DNA of 61,683 nucleotides from Gammaproteobacteria bacterium (lineage in GTDB: Bacteria > Pseudomonadota > Gammaproteobacteria > GRL18). The notes under the pieces were generated by a model. It was not told the origin of the DNA, searched no databases, and worked only from the letters and a program-made list of their open reading frames with translations. The DNA lies in NCBI GenBank assembly GCA_016744375.1, contig JADGEM010000023.1:1-61683 (forward strand), read 5' to 3'. The position numbers and the translations under genes were made by a program. This document shows, in pieces, positions 1 to 7,910 of this stretch (position 1 is its first letter; the number at the start of each line of letters is the position of its first letter).

Positions 1-202
1 TGCTAACCTGACCGATGGTATCTGGCGTTTTACTGAAGCGGATCAACTGGCTAGTGCTAAGCGCACGATTGCACATGGTGTTAATGCTGCCGGTGATGCG
101 AAAACCAGAAATGCTGAAATGCCTGCGTTTAAAGATAAACTGTCAGAAGCTGATATTAAGAAAATGGCTGTTTATGTTTATAAATTTGGTGGTGGTAAGT
201 AA
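1..202 (+). CDS. ccoP: cbb3-type cytochrome c oxidase subunit III, C-terminal end (partial)
   Basis: The reading frame is open from the left edge and stops at 200-202, leaving about 66 residues. They look like the last part of the second cytochrome c domain of CcoP, the di-haem subunit that feeds electrons to the CcoN catalytic subunit. The visible signature is an NLTDGIWR segment followed by the axial-Met motif EMPAF and the closing helix LSEADIKKMAVYVYKFGG. The CXXCH haem motifs and the membrane anchor lie outside the window. The ccoGHIS assembly genes downstream support the call. Another frame in the same stretch (15-230) gives no sensible protein. Confidence 0.85.
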   Translation, partial: ANLTDGIWRFTEADQLASAKRTIAHGVNAAGDAKTRNAEMPAFKDKLSEADIKKMAVYVYKFGGGK

Positions 203-298
203 TTACCAGGCTTACCTTAGTATCTTATGATATGAATCAATAAGAGACTAAGGTAAAAACACTAAAATATCGTTTTACCAAGTATAGAGGTGTTCAAA

Positions 299-415
299 AT
301 GAATGATGCTGTATTATGGGGTTCAATAGCTTCTGTTGGTATCTGTATTATTATCTTTGTTTATCTTGCGATAATGGGGATAAAGAAAATTAATACCGAT
401 CACAGTGAAGATTAA
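299..415 (+). CDS. Small single-span membrane protein after ccoP
   Basis: A 38-residue ORF starts with ATG 97 bases after the ccoP stop. It has one hydrophobic helix (about residues 5-27) followed by a short charged tail (GIKKINTDHSED). Size and position resemble the small single-helix subunits of cbb3 oxidases (CcoQ, or CcoM of Pseudomonas stutzeri), but the sequence is too short to assign. It lies before a terminator, so it is probably cotranscribed with ccoP. The upstream stretch TATAGAGGTGTTC offers AGAGGTG as a ribosome binding site. CcoQ normally sits between ccoO and ccoP, so a CcoM-type subunit is the better guess. Confidence 0.55.
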   Translation: MNDAVLWGSIASVGICIIIFVYLAIMGIKKINTDHSED

Positions 416-465
416 TTGCTTTTTAGCGTTAAATCTGAACAAGTCAGTTTGATTTGTTCAGGTAA

Positions 466-499
466 AAAAGAGAGAGGATAATTCCTCTCTTTTTTTTTG
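466..499 (+). terminator. Rho-independent terminator of the cco oxidase operon
   Basis: An AGAGAGGA / TCCTCTCT stem (471-478 with 483-490) closes a TAAT loop and is followed by nine T residues. It would end the transcript carrying ccoP and the small ORF, so that ccoG starts a separate unit. Confidence 0.85.
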
Positions 500-697
500 A
501 TAAATCTTAGATAAATCATGAGATTATCCTACTATTTAAGAGCATGAATCCGGTCAGATTTTATGTAACATAAGTTACTTATTATTTGCTTATTTAAGCT
601 ATAATGTTTAATAAACTATTACAATAGCCTAATCATAACAAAGGACTCGTTATGACGAATAGATTCAGCGTTAAAACCAACCAGTGAAGAATCAATT

Positions 698-2128
698 ATG
701 TCTGAAAAACAAATCCATGAGCAATCCCTTGAAGAACTTTATGCAGAAGCCCATGAACACACAATCAATGTGGGTGATGTCAAAATCCATGCTAAACGTA
801 TGGGGGGAAAATTTAGGAATCTGAAGTGGGCTTCTAATCTATTGTGGATTGTTTTCTTTATTGGCCCCTTCCTGCGTTTAGGTGACCGCCAGGCTATTTT
901 ATTAGATATTCCTAACCGCCAGTTCCATATTTTTAATCTGACTTTATTACCGCAAGATTTGTGGATGCTTTCTTTTGTGTTGCTATTTTTTGCAATTTTA
1001 CTTGCGGTAGTGACGGCTTTAGCGGGTCGAATCTGGTGTGGTTTTTTTTGTTTTCAGACAGTCTGGACTGATGTTTTTACATGGATTGAAGAAAAGCTTG
1101 AAGGTGGTCCTGCAAAGCGAAGAAAGTTGGAAAAAGCACCCTGGAATAGTGCAAAAATAATTGTTCGTATAAAAAAATACAGTCTGTGGATACTCATTGC
1201 ATTTCTTACAGGTATGAGTTTTACAGCATGGTTTACTGACGCCTATCAGTTATGGGTTGACTTTTTTACCCTTAATGCTGCTTCTACTGTTTATATTACT
1301 GTCTCACTATTTCTTGTTGGTACCTTCTTTCTAGCAGGTATATTGCGTGAACAAACTTGTTTCTGGCTGTGTCCTTATGCACGTATTCAGGCAGTTATGA
1401 TTGATGATACCACTATTGTCCCCAGTTATGATGTGAAACGAGGTGAGAAGCGTGGACGCATCTTAAAGAATAAGCCTGCCCCTGAAGGTCAGGGTGATTG
1501 TGTCGATTGTAATCAATGTGTTGCTGTCTGTCCAACTGGGGTTGATATCCGTGGTGGTCAGCAGGAAGGTTGTATTATGTGCGGCTTGTGTCTTGATGCC
1601 TGTGATGCCGTTATGGAAAAAATTAATAAGCCAACAGGTCTGATTAAATTTGCATCCTGGGATGGTATTATGGGTAAGGAAGAGCTGCCCTTGCTTAAAC
1701 GTCCAAGAGTCTGGGTCTATTGTGCTATTCTATTGGTTTCAGTGATAGGTGTGACCCTAGGCCTAAGTGGTATGGAGTCTTTGGAATTGAAAGTGCTTCA
1801 TGCCAGACAGCCATTATTTGTGCTACAGTCTGATGGTACGATTCAGAACCGTTACACTCTAAAGGTTCTAAATAAAATGAATGCAGATATGAATGTGCTA
1901 ATTTCAGTGGATAAAAGCGAGTTTAAAGGCTTGCAATTGTTAGGTGCTGAGAAAGAACTCGTGGCAACACACGGTACAGTGACTCCTGTGACTATTTTTG
2001 TGAAAGTCCCTAAAAAAAATCTGACAGAGAAATCTCAGCCGATTGTTTTTACGATTAAAGGTCAGGATTCTGAAGGAAATGAGTATACGAGTAATCGTGA
2101 GAGTGTCTTTATAGGACCTAAGCGCTAG
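698..2128 (+). CDS. ccoG: cbb3 oxidase assembly protein CcoG (membrane copper reductase, 2x[4Fe-4S])
   Basis: The 476-residue protein has the usual CcoG length. It carries several membrane helices in the first 330 residues, including the FCFQTVWTDVF and CFWLCPYARIQ segments typical of the family. A ferredoxin domain follows with CVDCNQCVAVCP (about residues 268-279) and CIMCGLCLDACD (about 291-302). The C-terminal third is a periplasmic Ig-like domain. The known role of CcoG (RdxA/FixG) is to reduce Cu(II) to Cu(I) for CcoN metallation. It is first of the set ccoG-ccoH-ccoI-ccoS. The start chosen is the ATG beginning MSEKQIHEQ. Confidence 0.95.
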   Translation: MSEKQIHEQSLEELYAEAHEHTINVGDVKIHAKRMGGKFRNLKWASNLLWIVFFIGPFLRLGDRQAILLDIPNRQFHIFNLTLLPQDLWMLSFVLLFFAILLAVVTALAGRIWCGFFCFQTVWTDVFTWIEEKLEGGPAKRRKLEKAPWNSAKIIVRIKKYSLWILIAFLTGMSFTAWFTDAYQLWVDFFTLNAASTVYITVSLFLVGTFFLAGILREQTCFWLCPYARIQAVMIDDTTIVPSYDVKRGEKRGRILKNKPAPEGQGDCVDCNQCVAVCPTGVDIRGGQQEGCIMCGLCLDACDAVMEKINKPTGLIKFASWDGIMGKEELPLLKRPRVWVYCAILLVSVIGVTLGLSGMESLELKVLHARQPLFVLQSDGTIQNRYTLKVLNKMNADMNVLISVDKSEFKGLQLLGAEKELVATHGTVTPVTIFVKVPKKNLTEKSQPIVFTIKGQDSEGNEYTSNRESVFIGPKR

Positions 2129-2231
2129 CAACAAACCTGACCATAACTTCCTCTTTTTCTGGAAGGGGATAGAGGGAATTGTTTCTTTTAATTGTAATAT
2201 CTCAAGTTAATATTTTAAATAGGTTAAATTT

Positions 2232-2756
2232 GTGTCAGAAGTAAATGTAAATTCGAACAGTAACTCATGGTATAAAAGCCCATTATTATTAGGCTGGTTA
2301 TTCCTGGTTCTTGCCGCCATGGCGGGTACTATTTTCATGGTAATTCAGGCAAATAGCGGCTTCCCCGGATTAGTCGTTGATGACTTCTATGAGCGTGGCC
2401 AGGATTACGAAGAAAATATTCAAAAAAAATTAGAAAACAATGAAAAATGGAAAACGCAGTTTCATATTGAAGATATTTTTCTGAATCAGGCCACAATAAT
2501 AAGAATCTCATTTACTGATAGTGCCGGTGTACCTGCAACGCCTGACAAAGTCACTCTTTTTGCCTATCGTCCCTCCAATGCAGAAAAAGATTTTAACGTA
2601 CCTATGATGTTGTTTGTTCAGGATGGGACAGCAAAAAAAGGCACCTATCAGGCAAGCATGACTTTTTCAGCAAAAGGGAAATGGGATATATTAGCCAGCA
2701 TTAATATTGATGGTATTGAAGTAAATTATGCACAAAGCATCTTTATTAAAGATTAG
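2232..2756 (+). CDS. ccoH: cbb3 oxidase assembly protein CcoH/FixH
   Basis: This 174-residue FixH-family protein has one N-terminal membrane anchor (about residues 17-38, LLLGWLFLVLAAMAGTIFMV). The motif PGLVVDDFYERGQDY follows directly, with the conserved FYxxG core seen in FixH. The rest is a periplasmic beta-rich domain. CcoH associates with the cbb3 complex and is needed for its assembly or stability. The start is GTG at 2232, with an AGG about 9 bases upstream. Gene order between ccoG and ccoI is canonical. Confidence 0.92.
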   Translation: MSEVNVNSNSNSWYKSPLLLGWLFLVLAAMAGTIFMVIQANSGFPGLVVDDFYERGQDYEENIQKKLENNEKWKTQFHIEDIFLNQATIIRISFTDSAGVPATPDKVTLFAYRPSNAEKDFNVPMMLFVQDGTAKKGTYQASMTFSAKGKWDILASINIDGIEVNYAQSIFIKD

Positions 2757-2847
2757 CTGTCGAATTAATAGCCATCTGTTGGTTCTGGATATAGCCTCCT
2801 CCCTCTCTTTCAGAAGGCGGACGGAGAAGCTTGCGAATCAACAATTT

Positions 2848-2876
2848 AACTTCCCCTTAACCCCCCTTTGAAAAAA
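2848..2876. repeat. Degenerate dispersed CCCCTTA/TTGAAAAA element (copy A)
   Basis: The stretch CTTCCCCTTAACCCCCCTTT followed by GAAAAAAT resembles the left half of the hairpin at 15046-15082, which also has CCCTCTTATCTCCCTATTGAAAAA. The G-rich return arm is missing here. It is probably a decayed copy of a small intergenic palindromic element. Confidence 0.4.
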
Positions 2877-2884
2877 TAACGACA

Positions 2885-5467
2885 GTGAACGATTCAAACC
2901 AATCTGCTGTGCCAGGAAATAACTCCCATCCCAGTGAGTGTGACCACTGCCATCTGCCGCTCCCATCAGATGAAGATATCTCTGCCACCATTAATGATCA
3001 GGAAATGCATTTCTGCTGCTATGGCTGCAAAACAGTCTGTGAGACCATCTACGGTGCGGGAATGGATGGCTTTTATCGCAGAACCCTTGAGGGTGAGACC
3101 TTAGAGCCACCGCCAGAGATTGATTCTGAACTGGATATCTATGATTTAGATGATGTGCAGCGGGAGTTTGTCAATGAACTGGGTGATATACGGGAAATCC
3201 ATCTGCTGGTTGAGGGCATTCATTGTGCCGCCTGTCTCTGGCTGATTGAACGTCGATTAGAGATTGAGGATGGTATTATCAAAGCCAACGTCAATCTCAG
3301 TGCTAAAAAACTGCATTTAAAGTGGGATAATCGTGAAATAAAATTGTCCAGAGTTATGCAGATCCTTGGACAAATCGGGTATGCCTCCGTACCCTATGAT
3401 CCTGAAGCGGCTGAAGGACAAATAAAAAAACAAAATCGAGCACTGCTGTTTCGACTTTCTTTTGCTGGTTTTGCTGCAATGAATCTGATGTGGATTTCAA
3501 TTGCTTTGTATACAGGGGCAGATGAAGGTAAGTTTAAAGATCTGTTTTACTGGATTAGTCTTGGGCTCGCAACACCGACACTGCTTTATTCTGGATATCC
3601 TTTCTACCGAGGTGCGTTTACCGGCCTGATAAATCGGCACCTGACGATGGACCTCCCCATCGCAATTGGTGCGATTGTGACGTATCTGTATTCCTGTTAT
3701 GTCGTTATCAGCGGATCTGAAATTGCGCATGTCTATTTTGATACAGTGGTTAATTTTATCTTTGTTATATTAACCGGACGTTATCTGGAAGCTATGTCAA
3801 AAAGACTGGCTGTCCAGTCCACACAGCGTTTACTGGATTTACAACCTAAAATATCGACCCTGATTATGGGGGATAAAACAAAGATTGTTCCGGTCAGAGC
3901 ATTGCAAAAAAATGATCAGGTTCTGGTTAAAGCCGGTGAAAAAATTCCTGTTGATGGGATGATCATCAAAGGTGACAGTATTGTTGATGAGTCAATGTTG
4001 ACGGGTGAGTTTGTACCGGTGGCCAAATTTATTGGTGATAAGGTTTCAGCAGGCACAACCAATAAAGAAGGTGTGTTAACAGTTGAGGTGACAGGAACAC
4101 TCAAAAATACGGCACTAGGAAAAATTATTCACCTGGTTGATGAGGCTCAGTCGACTAAAGCACCCATCCAATGCACTGCAGATAGAATCATTCCCTGGTT
4201 TGTCTCGGTTACTTTATTTTTGGCCACTCTCACTTTTTTATATTGGCTGAGTGAGGGTATAGAGCTTGCTCTAATGGCTGCAACCTCTGTACTTATTATC
4301 ACCTGCCCCTGTGCTTTTGGACTGGCTACACCAATGGCAATTGCTGTGGCAACTGGTGTTGGAGCACGGATGGGGGTGTTAGTCAAACATGGTGCAGTAC
4401 TCGAAATATTATCTTCAATACGTCATTTTGTTTTTGATAAAACAGGCACACTGACACAGGGAAAGATGCTGGTCAGCACTCTGTTTTATATGCCTTTACA
4501 GGGAGAGGTTGGCAGGAAAGACTCCGTGAAGAAAATACTGCCTGAAGAAGACTGCCTCAGTTGTTTAAACCCGGCAGAGGAGCGAATTTTAAGCCTTGCC
4601 TGCTATTTAGAAACTCAATCAGAACATATGATTGCAAAAGCAATTGTTAATTTTAGTCAGTTAACGGGACTGGATAAAAACAAGCTAAGAAGTGAAGCGG
4701 AATTAGAAAACATAAAAATTGTTTCGGGCTCCGGTATCTATGCCAGCTATCAAGGGCAGACAATTGCAGTGGGATCATTCTCCTGGCTCAGGCAGTTAGC
4801 CGATTCATCTGAAAAAAAAGAATGGGCACTCATTGAAAAACAAGCAAAAGGTTATCATCTGTCAGGTAGTACGGTTGTTTATGGCTGGTTAGAAAATGAA
4901 TCAATTTGTGCATTTATTATTGAAGACAGATTAAGAGAAAATGCTGTTGATATCGTCAGCCAGATGCACGAACAGGATTTTCAACTGACACTGCTCAGTG
5001 GCGATAAGAAGGAAGTAGCGGACTATATGGCTGAAAAACTGGGTATTGAAGAAGTCATTGCCGAAGTGATGCCGGATGAAAAAGATTCTGTGATTCAACA
5101 GAAACAACAGCGAGGAAATCGAATCGCCATGGTTGGTGACGGTATCAATGATGCGCCTGCACTGGTCAGAGCAGATGTTGGGATTGCTATGGGTTCAGGG
5201 ACAGATGTTTCGATTGATAGTGCTGACATTATTTTAGTTAATGGTGAGTTAGAGAAAATCCCTCTTGCTGCGGCATTATCACGGGCCACACTAACCACAA
5301 TTAAACAAAATATTGGCATCTCAATTTTATATAATATTATAATGGTGCCTCTGGCAATGGCTGCAATGATAACACCTCTGGTGGCAGCCATAGCAATGCC
5401 ATTAAGTTCACTTCTGGTGATTGGTAACGCTGCCCGTTTAAGATGGCGTTTTGCTAAAAACAAGTAA
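2885..5467 (+). CDS. ccoI: cbb3 oxidase copper-exporting P1B-type ATPase CcoI/FixI
   Basis: This 860-residue P-type ATPase supplies copper for cbb3 oxidase assembly (FixI/CopA2 type). The N terminus has the cysteine-rich domain particular to this subfamily (ECDHCHLPLP and HFCCYGCKTVC), then an HMA domain with CAAC near residue 116. The core shows CPCAFGLATP (about 474), the phosphorylated DKTGTLT (about 518) and the hinge GDGINDAPAL near the C terminus. Its N-terminal domain and its neighbours ccoH and ccoS set it apart from the second copper ATPase at 30191. The start is GTG at 2885, with only a weak ribosome binding site. Confidence 0.95.
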   Translation: MNDSNQSAVPGNNSHPSECDHCHLPLPSDEDISATINDQEMHFCCYGCKTVCETIYGAGMDGFYRRTLEGETLEPPPEIDSELDIYDLDDVQREFVNELGDIREIHLLVEGIHCAACLWLIERRLEIEDGIIKANVNLSAKKLHLKWDNREIKLSRVMQILGQIGYASVPYDPEAAEGQIKKQNRALLFRLSFAGFAAMNLMWISIALYTGADEGKFKDLFYWISLGLATPTLLYSGYPFYRGAFTGLINRHLTMDLPIAIGAIVTYLYSCYVVISGSEIAHVYFDTVVNFIFVILTGRYLEAMSKRLAVQSTQRLLDLQPKISTLIMGDKTKIVPVRALQKNDQVLVKAGEKIPVDGMIIKGDSIVDESMLTGEFVPVAKFIGDKVSAGTTNKEGVLTVEVTGTLKNTALGKIIHLVDEAQSTKAPIQCTADRIIPWFVSVTLFLATLTFLYWLSEGIELALMAATSVLIITCPCAFGLATPMAIAVATGVGARMGVLVKHGAVLEILSSIRHFVFDKTGTLTQGKMLVSTLFYMPLQGEVGRKDSVKKILPEEDCLSCLNPAEERILSLACYLETQSEHMIAKAIVNFSQLTGLDKNKLRSEAELENIKIVSGSGIYASYQGQTIAVGSFSWLRQLADSSEKKEWALIEKQAKGYHLSGSTVVYGWLENESICAFIIEDRLRENAVDIVSQMHEQDFQLTLLSGDKKEVADYMAEKLGIEEVIAEVMPDEKDSVIQQKQQRGNRIAMVGDGINDAPALVRADVGIAMGSGTDVSIDSADIILVNGELEKIPLAAALSRATLTTIKQNIGISILYNIIMVPLAMAAMITPLVAAIAMPLSSLLVIGNAARLRWRFAKNK

Positions 5468-5499
5468 ACAATGTGCCTGAAAAATTCTGGAGTTAATAA

Positions 5500-5706
5500 A
5501 TGGAAGTAATATATGGTTTAATCCCAAGTATGATCATTATTGGTATTATTTTGGTTGTGATCCTGTTCTGGGCAATTAAGACAGGTCAGTTTGACGATAT
5601 GGAAGGTGATGCATCACGAATACTCATGGATGAAGATCTGACTCCGCAAAAGAAAAAAAGCGAAAAGATTCCAGATCAGGAAGACAAAGACAAAGAAAGT
5701 AACTAA
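5500..5706 (+). CDS. ccoS: cbb3 oxidase maturation protein CcoS
   Basis: A 68-residue protein with one N-terminal membrane helix (about 8-28), then the CcoS signature FWAIKTGQFDDMEGDASRIL and a lysine/glutamate-rich tail. CcoS is needed for insertion of haem and copper into the cbb3 oxidase. GGAG lies 9 bases before the ATG, and the gene is 32 bases after ccoI. It closes the assembly operon. Confidence 0.93.
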   Translation: MEVIYGLIPSMIIIGIILVVILFWAIKTGQFDDMEGDASRILMDEDLTPQKKKSEKIPDQEDKDKESN

Positions 5707-5890
5707 TATATAACAAATAAGGTAGATTTATTTTCAGTGATAATAGATTGAAATATTTTTAATTTATTAATGATTAACCGCTGTCATGAGGAGTTGGGGT
5801 CAATTGCATAAGGCTCTCAATTTAATAAGGCAATATGAGTTCAGGCCATTTGAATCCGTTCCCCAAAATGATATGCGAAAAGGAGTTTAT

Positions 5891-6436
5891 ATGAAAAAAA
5901 TGACGGTACTGATTCTTGGTTCATCTCTATTGATTGCATCAGCTTCTGCTTCAGCATTCAGTTTTGGCAATGGTAATAATGGCTATGGAAATAACTGGGG
6001 AAATAATTCACCCTGGAATTGGGGCAGTGGTAATAATAACTGGAACACCCCCTGGAATGATGGTCCCTGGAACTCTAATTCAATGAGCGGCCCGTGGAAC
6101 TCTAATTCAATGAGTGGTCCCTGGAATAGTCGTGGAAATCGTTGGGGAAACAATTGGGGTGGTAATAACACACCATGGAATTCTGGTTCATGGGGCAATG
6201 GTCCGTGGAGTCGAGGCAATAACTGGGGTGGAAACAATGCACCCTGGAACAGGGGTGGCAATAATTACAACCCTTATCGTGGTGGCCCTGGGGGTTATGG
6301 TATGCCTTATGGTGGTGGTTATGGTGATCCGTATGGAGGAGGCTATCCGTATGATGCCAATGGCGCACCGCAATATCCACAAGACCAGCAGGACTTACCT
6401 ATTGAAGTTGAAGTAAAACGAGTACCTGCAGAGTAA
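5891..6436 (+). CDS. Secreted Gly/Asn/Trp-rich repeat protein, sulfur-globule-protein-like
   Basis: This 181-residue protein starts at ATG 5891, right after AAAAGGAG; the longer upstream frame from 5786 has no comparable start. A signal peptide (MKKMTVLILGSSLLIASASASA) is followed by a low-complexity body rich in Gly, Asn, Trp, Pro and Ser with repeated PWN/GPWNS and WGNN blocks, then a Gly/Tyr/Pro segment and an acidic end. The unit GPWNSNSMS occurs twice in tandem. This composition matches the envelope proteins of periplasmic sulfur globules (SgpA/B/C) in sulfur oxidisers, although repeat-rich adhesins can look alike. It converges with rpoH on a shared terminator. Function is inferred from composition only. 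Confidence 0.6.
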   Translation: MKKMTVLILGSSLLIASASASAFSFGNGNNGYGNNWGNNSPWNWGSGNNNWNTPWNDGPWNSNSMSGPWNSNSMSGPWNSRGNRWGNNWGGNNTPWNSGSWGNGPWSRGNNWGGNNAPWNRGGNNYNPYRGGPGGYGMPYGGGYGDPYGGGYPYDANGAPQYPQDQQDLPIEVEVKRVPAE

Positions 6437-6451
6437 TATTTTTTTACAGAC

Positions 6452-6491
6452 AAAAAAAGGGCGCTTTTCCATTGGAAAAGCGCCCTTTTTT
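6452..6491. terminator. Bidirectional terminator between the sulfur-globule-like gene and rpoH
   Basis: A long perfect stem pairs AAAGGGCGCTTTTCC with GGAAAAGCGCCCTTT around an ATT loop. It is flanked by A-runs on the left and T-runs on the right, so it works in both directions for the two converging genes. Confidence 0.95.
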
Positions 6492-6503
6492 GTTGGGGTT
6501 TAT

Positions 6504-7358
6504 CTATCCAACCATGGAAGCCCTAAGCTTTTTCATGGCATTATTTTCCAGTTGACGGACACGCTCAGCAGAAATATCATATTTACCGGCAAGTACTTGA
6601 AGTGTTTGTTTATCATCACTCAACCAGCGCTGAGAGACGATATCACGGCTGCGATCATCCAATGTGGCTAACGCTGTATGTAACGACTCAGACTGAATTT
6701 GTTTAATGTTTGAGGTCATTAAATTTTGTTCAGGCGAAGGCTCTGCGGATTCCAGGTAATTGGCTGGAATAACAGGCGCATTATCATTATCTTCTTCATC
6801 GTACCCATCAAAGGCATTATCCTGATAGGTCAGACGTGCTTCCATTTGTAAGACATCCTTAGTGGTGACGCCCAATTCTTCAGCAACTGTGTGGACTTCT
6901 TCATCAGAAAACCATCCCAGACGCTTTTTCTTACGACGCAGATTGAAAAATAATTTGCGTTGCGCTTTCGTTGTGGCAATTTTAACAATGCGCCAGTTAC
7001 GAAGAATGTATTCATGTATTTCAGCTTTAATCCAATGCACAGCAAAAGACACCAGACGCACCTTTTTATCAGGATCGAAGCGTTTCACCGCCTTCATCAG
7101 GCCAATATTACCTTCCTGTATCAAATCACCCTGAGGCAAGCCATAACCACGATAGCCGCGTGCAATATGCACGACAAAACGCAGGTGAGACATAATCATG
7201 CGTTGAGCTGCGTCTAAATTGCCCTCGTCTTTGACCAGTTGTGCCAAAGAGGACTCCTCTTCAGCAGTAAGCATAGGGATTGAGTTAGCCGCACTGATAT
7301 AACTATCAAGACTGCCAGTCGGAACCGCCAATGGTATCGCTAAAGATTTTTTATTCAT
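6504..7358 (-). CDS. rpoH: RNA polymerase heat-shock sigma factor sigma-32
   Basis: Starting at MNKKSLAIP the protein has 284 residues, the same length as E. coli RpoH. AGAAGGA precedes this ATG (7358), which is why the 32-codon upstream extension is rejected. Region 2 is clear ([28 protein letters not shown] in part), and the RpoH box QRKLFFNLR lies at about residues 132-140. Region 4 ends with [17 protein letters not shown]. RpoH directs transcription of chaperone and protease genes. In relatives it lies next to ftsX; here about 5.5 kb of other genes separates them. A perfect CIRCE element lies about 100 bases upstream of the start. Confidence 0.97.
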   Translation of the reverse strand: MNKKSLAIPLAVPTGSLDSYISAANSIPMLTAEEESSLAQLVKDEGNLDAAQRMIMSHLRFVVHIARGYRGYGLPQGDLIQEGNIGLMKAVKRFDPDKKVRLVSFAVHWIKAEIHEYILRNWRIVKIATTKAQRKLFFNLRRKKKRLGWFSDEEVHTVAEELGVTTKDVLQMEARLTYQDNAFDGYDEEDNDNAPVIPANYLESAEPSPEQNLMTSNIKQIQSESLHTALATLDDRSRDIVSQRWLSDDKQTLQVLAGKYDISAERVRQLENNAMKKLRASMVG

Positions 7359-7455
7359 ATTATTTTTCCTTCTCACAACATTTTGCAATACAGTACTCAC
7401 TGTATTTACAGATGGCTCTTTATTGGCCAATAGCTCTAAGCCAGAGCAAGTCATT

Positions 7456-7482
7456 TTAGCACTCTTTGTAATAGAGTGCTAA
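7456..7482 (-). promoter_or_regulatory. CIRCE element (HrcA operator) upstream of rpoH
   Basis: The arms TTAGCACTC (7456-7464) and GAGTGCTAA (7474-7482) are separated by exactly 9 bases. This matches the CIRCE consensus at all 18 arm positions. CIRCE is bound by the heat-shock repressor HrcA. Its position 98 bases upstream of the rpoH start implies HrcA control of the sigma-32 gene. The hrcA gene is not in the window. Confidence 0.95.
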
Positions 7483-7602
7483 TTCTGGATAAAGTTCAAT
7501 TTATTTATCATTTAAGAGAGCCAGAGGATAGCAGAAATATTTAACCAAGTAAAATACTCAGGAATGGGTAGGAAAGAATGCAGGTTTGCAGGAGGGGCTT
7601 AT

Positions 7603-7622
7603 TTACTTGGCCTACCAAGTAA
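7603..7622. promoter_or_regulatory. Palindrome TTACTTGG-CCTA-CCAAGTAA
   Basis: Perfect 8-bp arms surround CCTA, and a third copy of CCAAGTAA lies at 7545-7552, 70 bases to the left. It sits between the divergent rpoH and the small ORF at 7709. No T-run follows, so an operator is more likely than a terminator. The binding protein is unknown. Confidence 0.5.
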
Positions 7623-7708
7623 GAATGAACGCTTTATGTGATTTTTATTACGGACAAACAATAAATATGAGAATATGATAGATTCTTAATAATGTAAAAG
7701 GCGATACT

Positions 7709-7870
7709 ATGGGAAATACACTTTGGTTCATTACTATTTTACAAGAAAAACCATGGTTGGGGTTTTTAATTGGTCTGTGTTTTATGGCAGTGATGTTTTT
7801 GTCAAAAAATCTGATTGTCTATTTATATTCGCGCAATCAGGAAAAAAAAGAAAATAATTCACCAGATTAA
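7709..7870 (+). CDS. Small membrane protein upstream of the Kef-type antiporter
   Basis: A 53-residue ORF with one long hydrophobic helix (about residues 16-41, PWLGFLIGLCFMAVMFLSKN) and a charged tail (SRNQEKKENNSPD). An AAAAGG lies 7 bases before the ATG. It ends 40 bases before the antiporter and could be cotranscribed with it. I do not recognise the family. The composition and ribosome binding site make it a plausible gene. Confidence 0.5.
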   Translation: MGNTLWFITILQEKPWLGFLIGLCFMAVMFLSKNLIVYLYSRNQEKKENNSPD

Positions 7871-7910
7871 ATAGTTATTTACCATTCATTAATAATACCG
7901 GATCTTTTTA

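Noticed and set aside
565..578. GTAAC-ATAA-GTTAC palindrome upstream of ccoG as a fourth CbrB-like site
   Set aside because: The half-sites point the opposite way and the spacer is 4, not 5. No sigma-54 promoter follows. Kept out of the regulon.
5983..6416. Several overlapping frames on both strands in the sulfur-globule-like gene
   Set aside because: They arise from the repeat-rich composition; only the frame with signal peptide and AAAAGGAG is supported.
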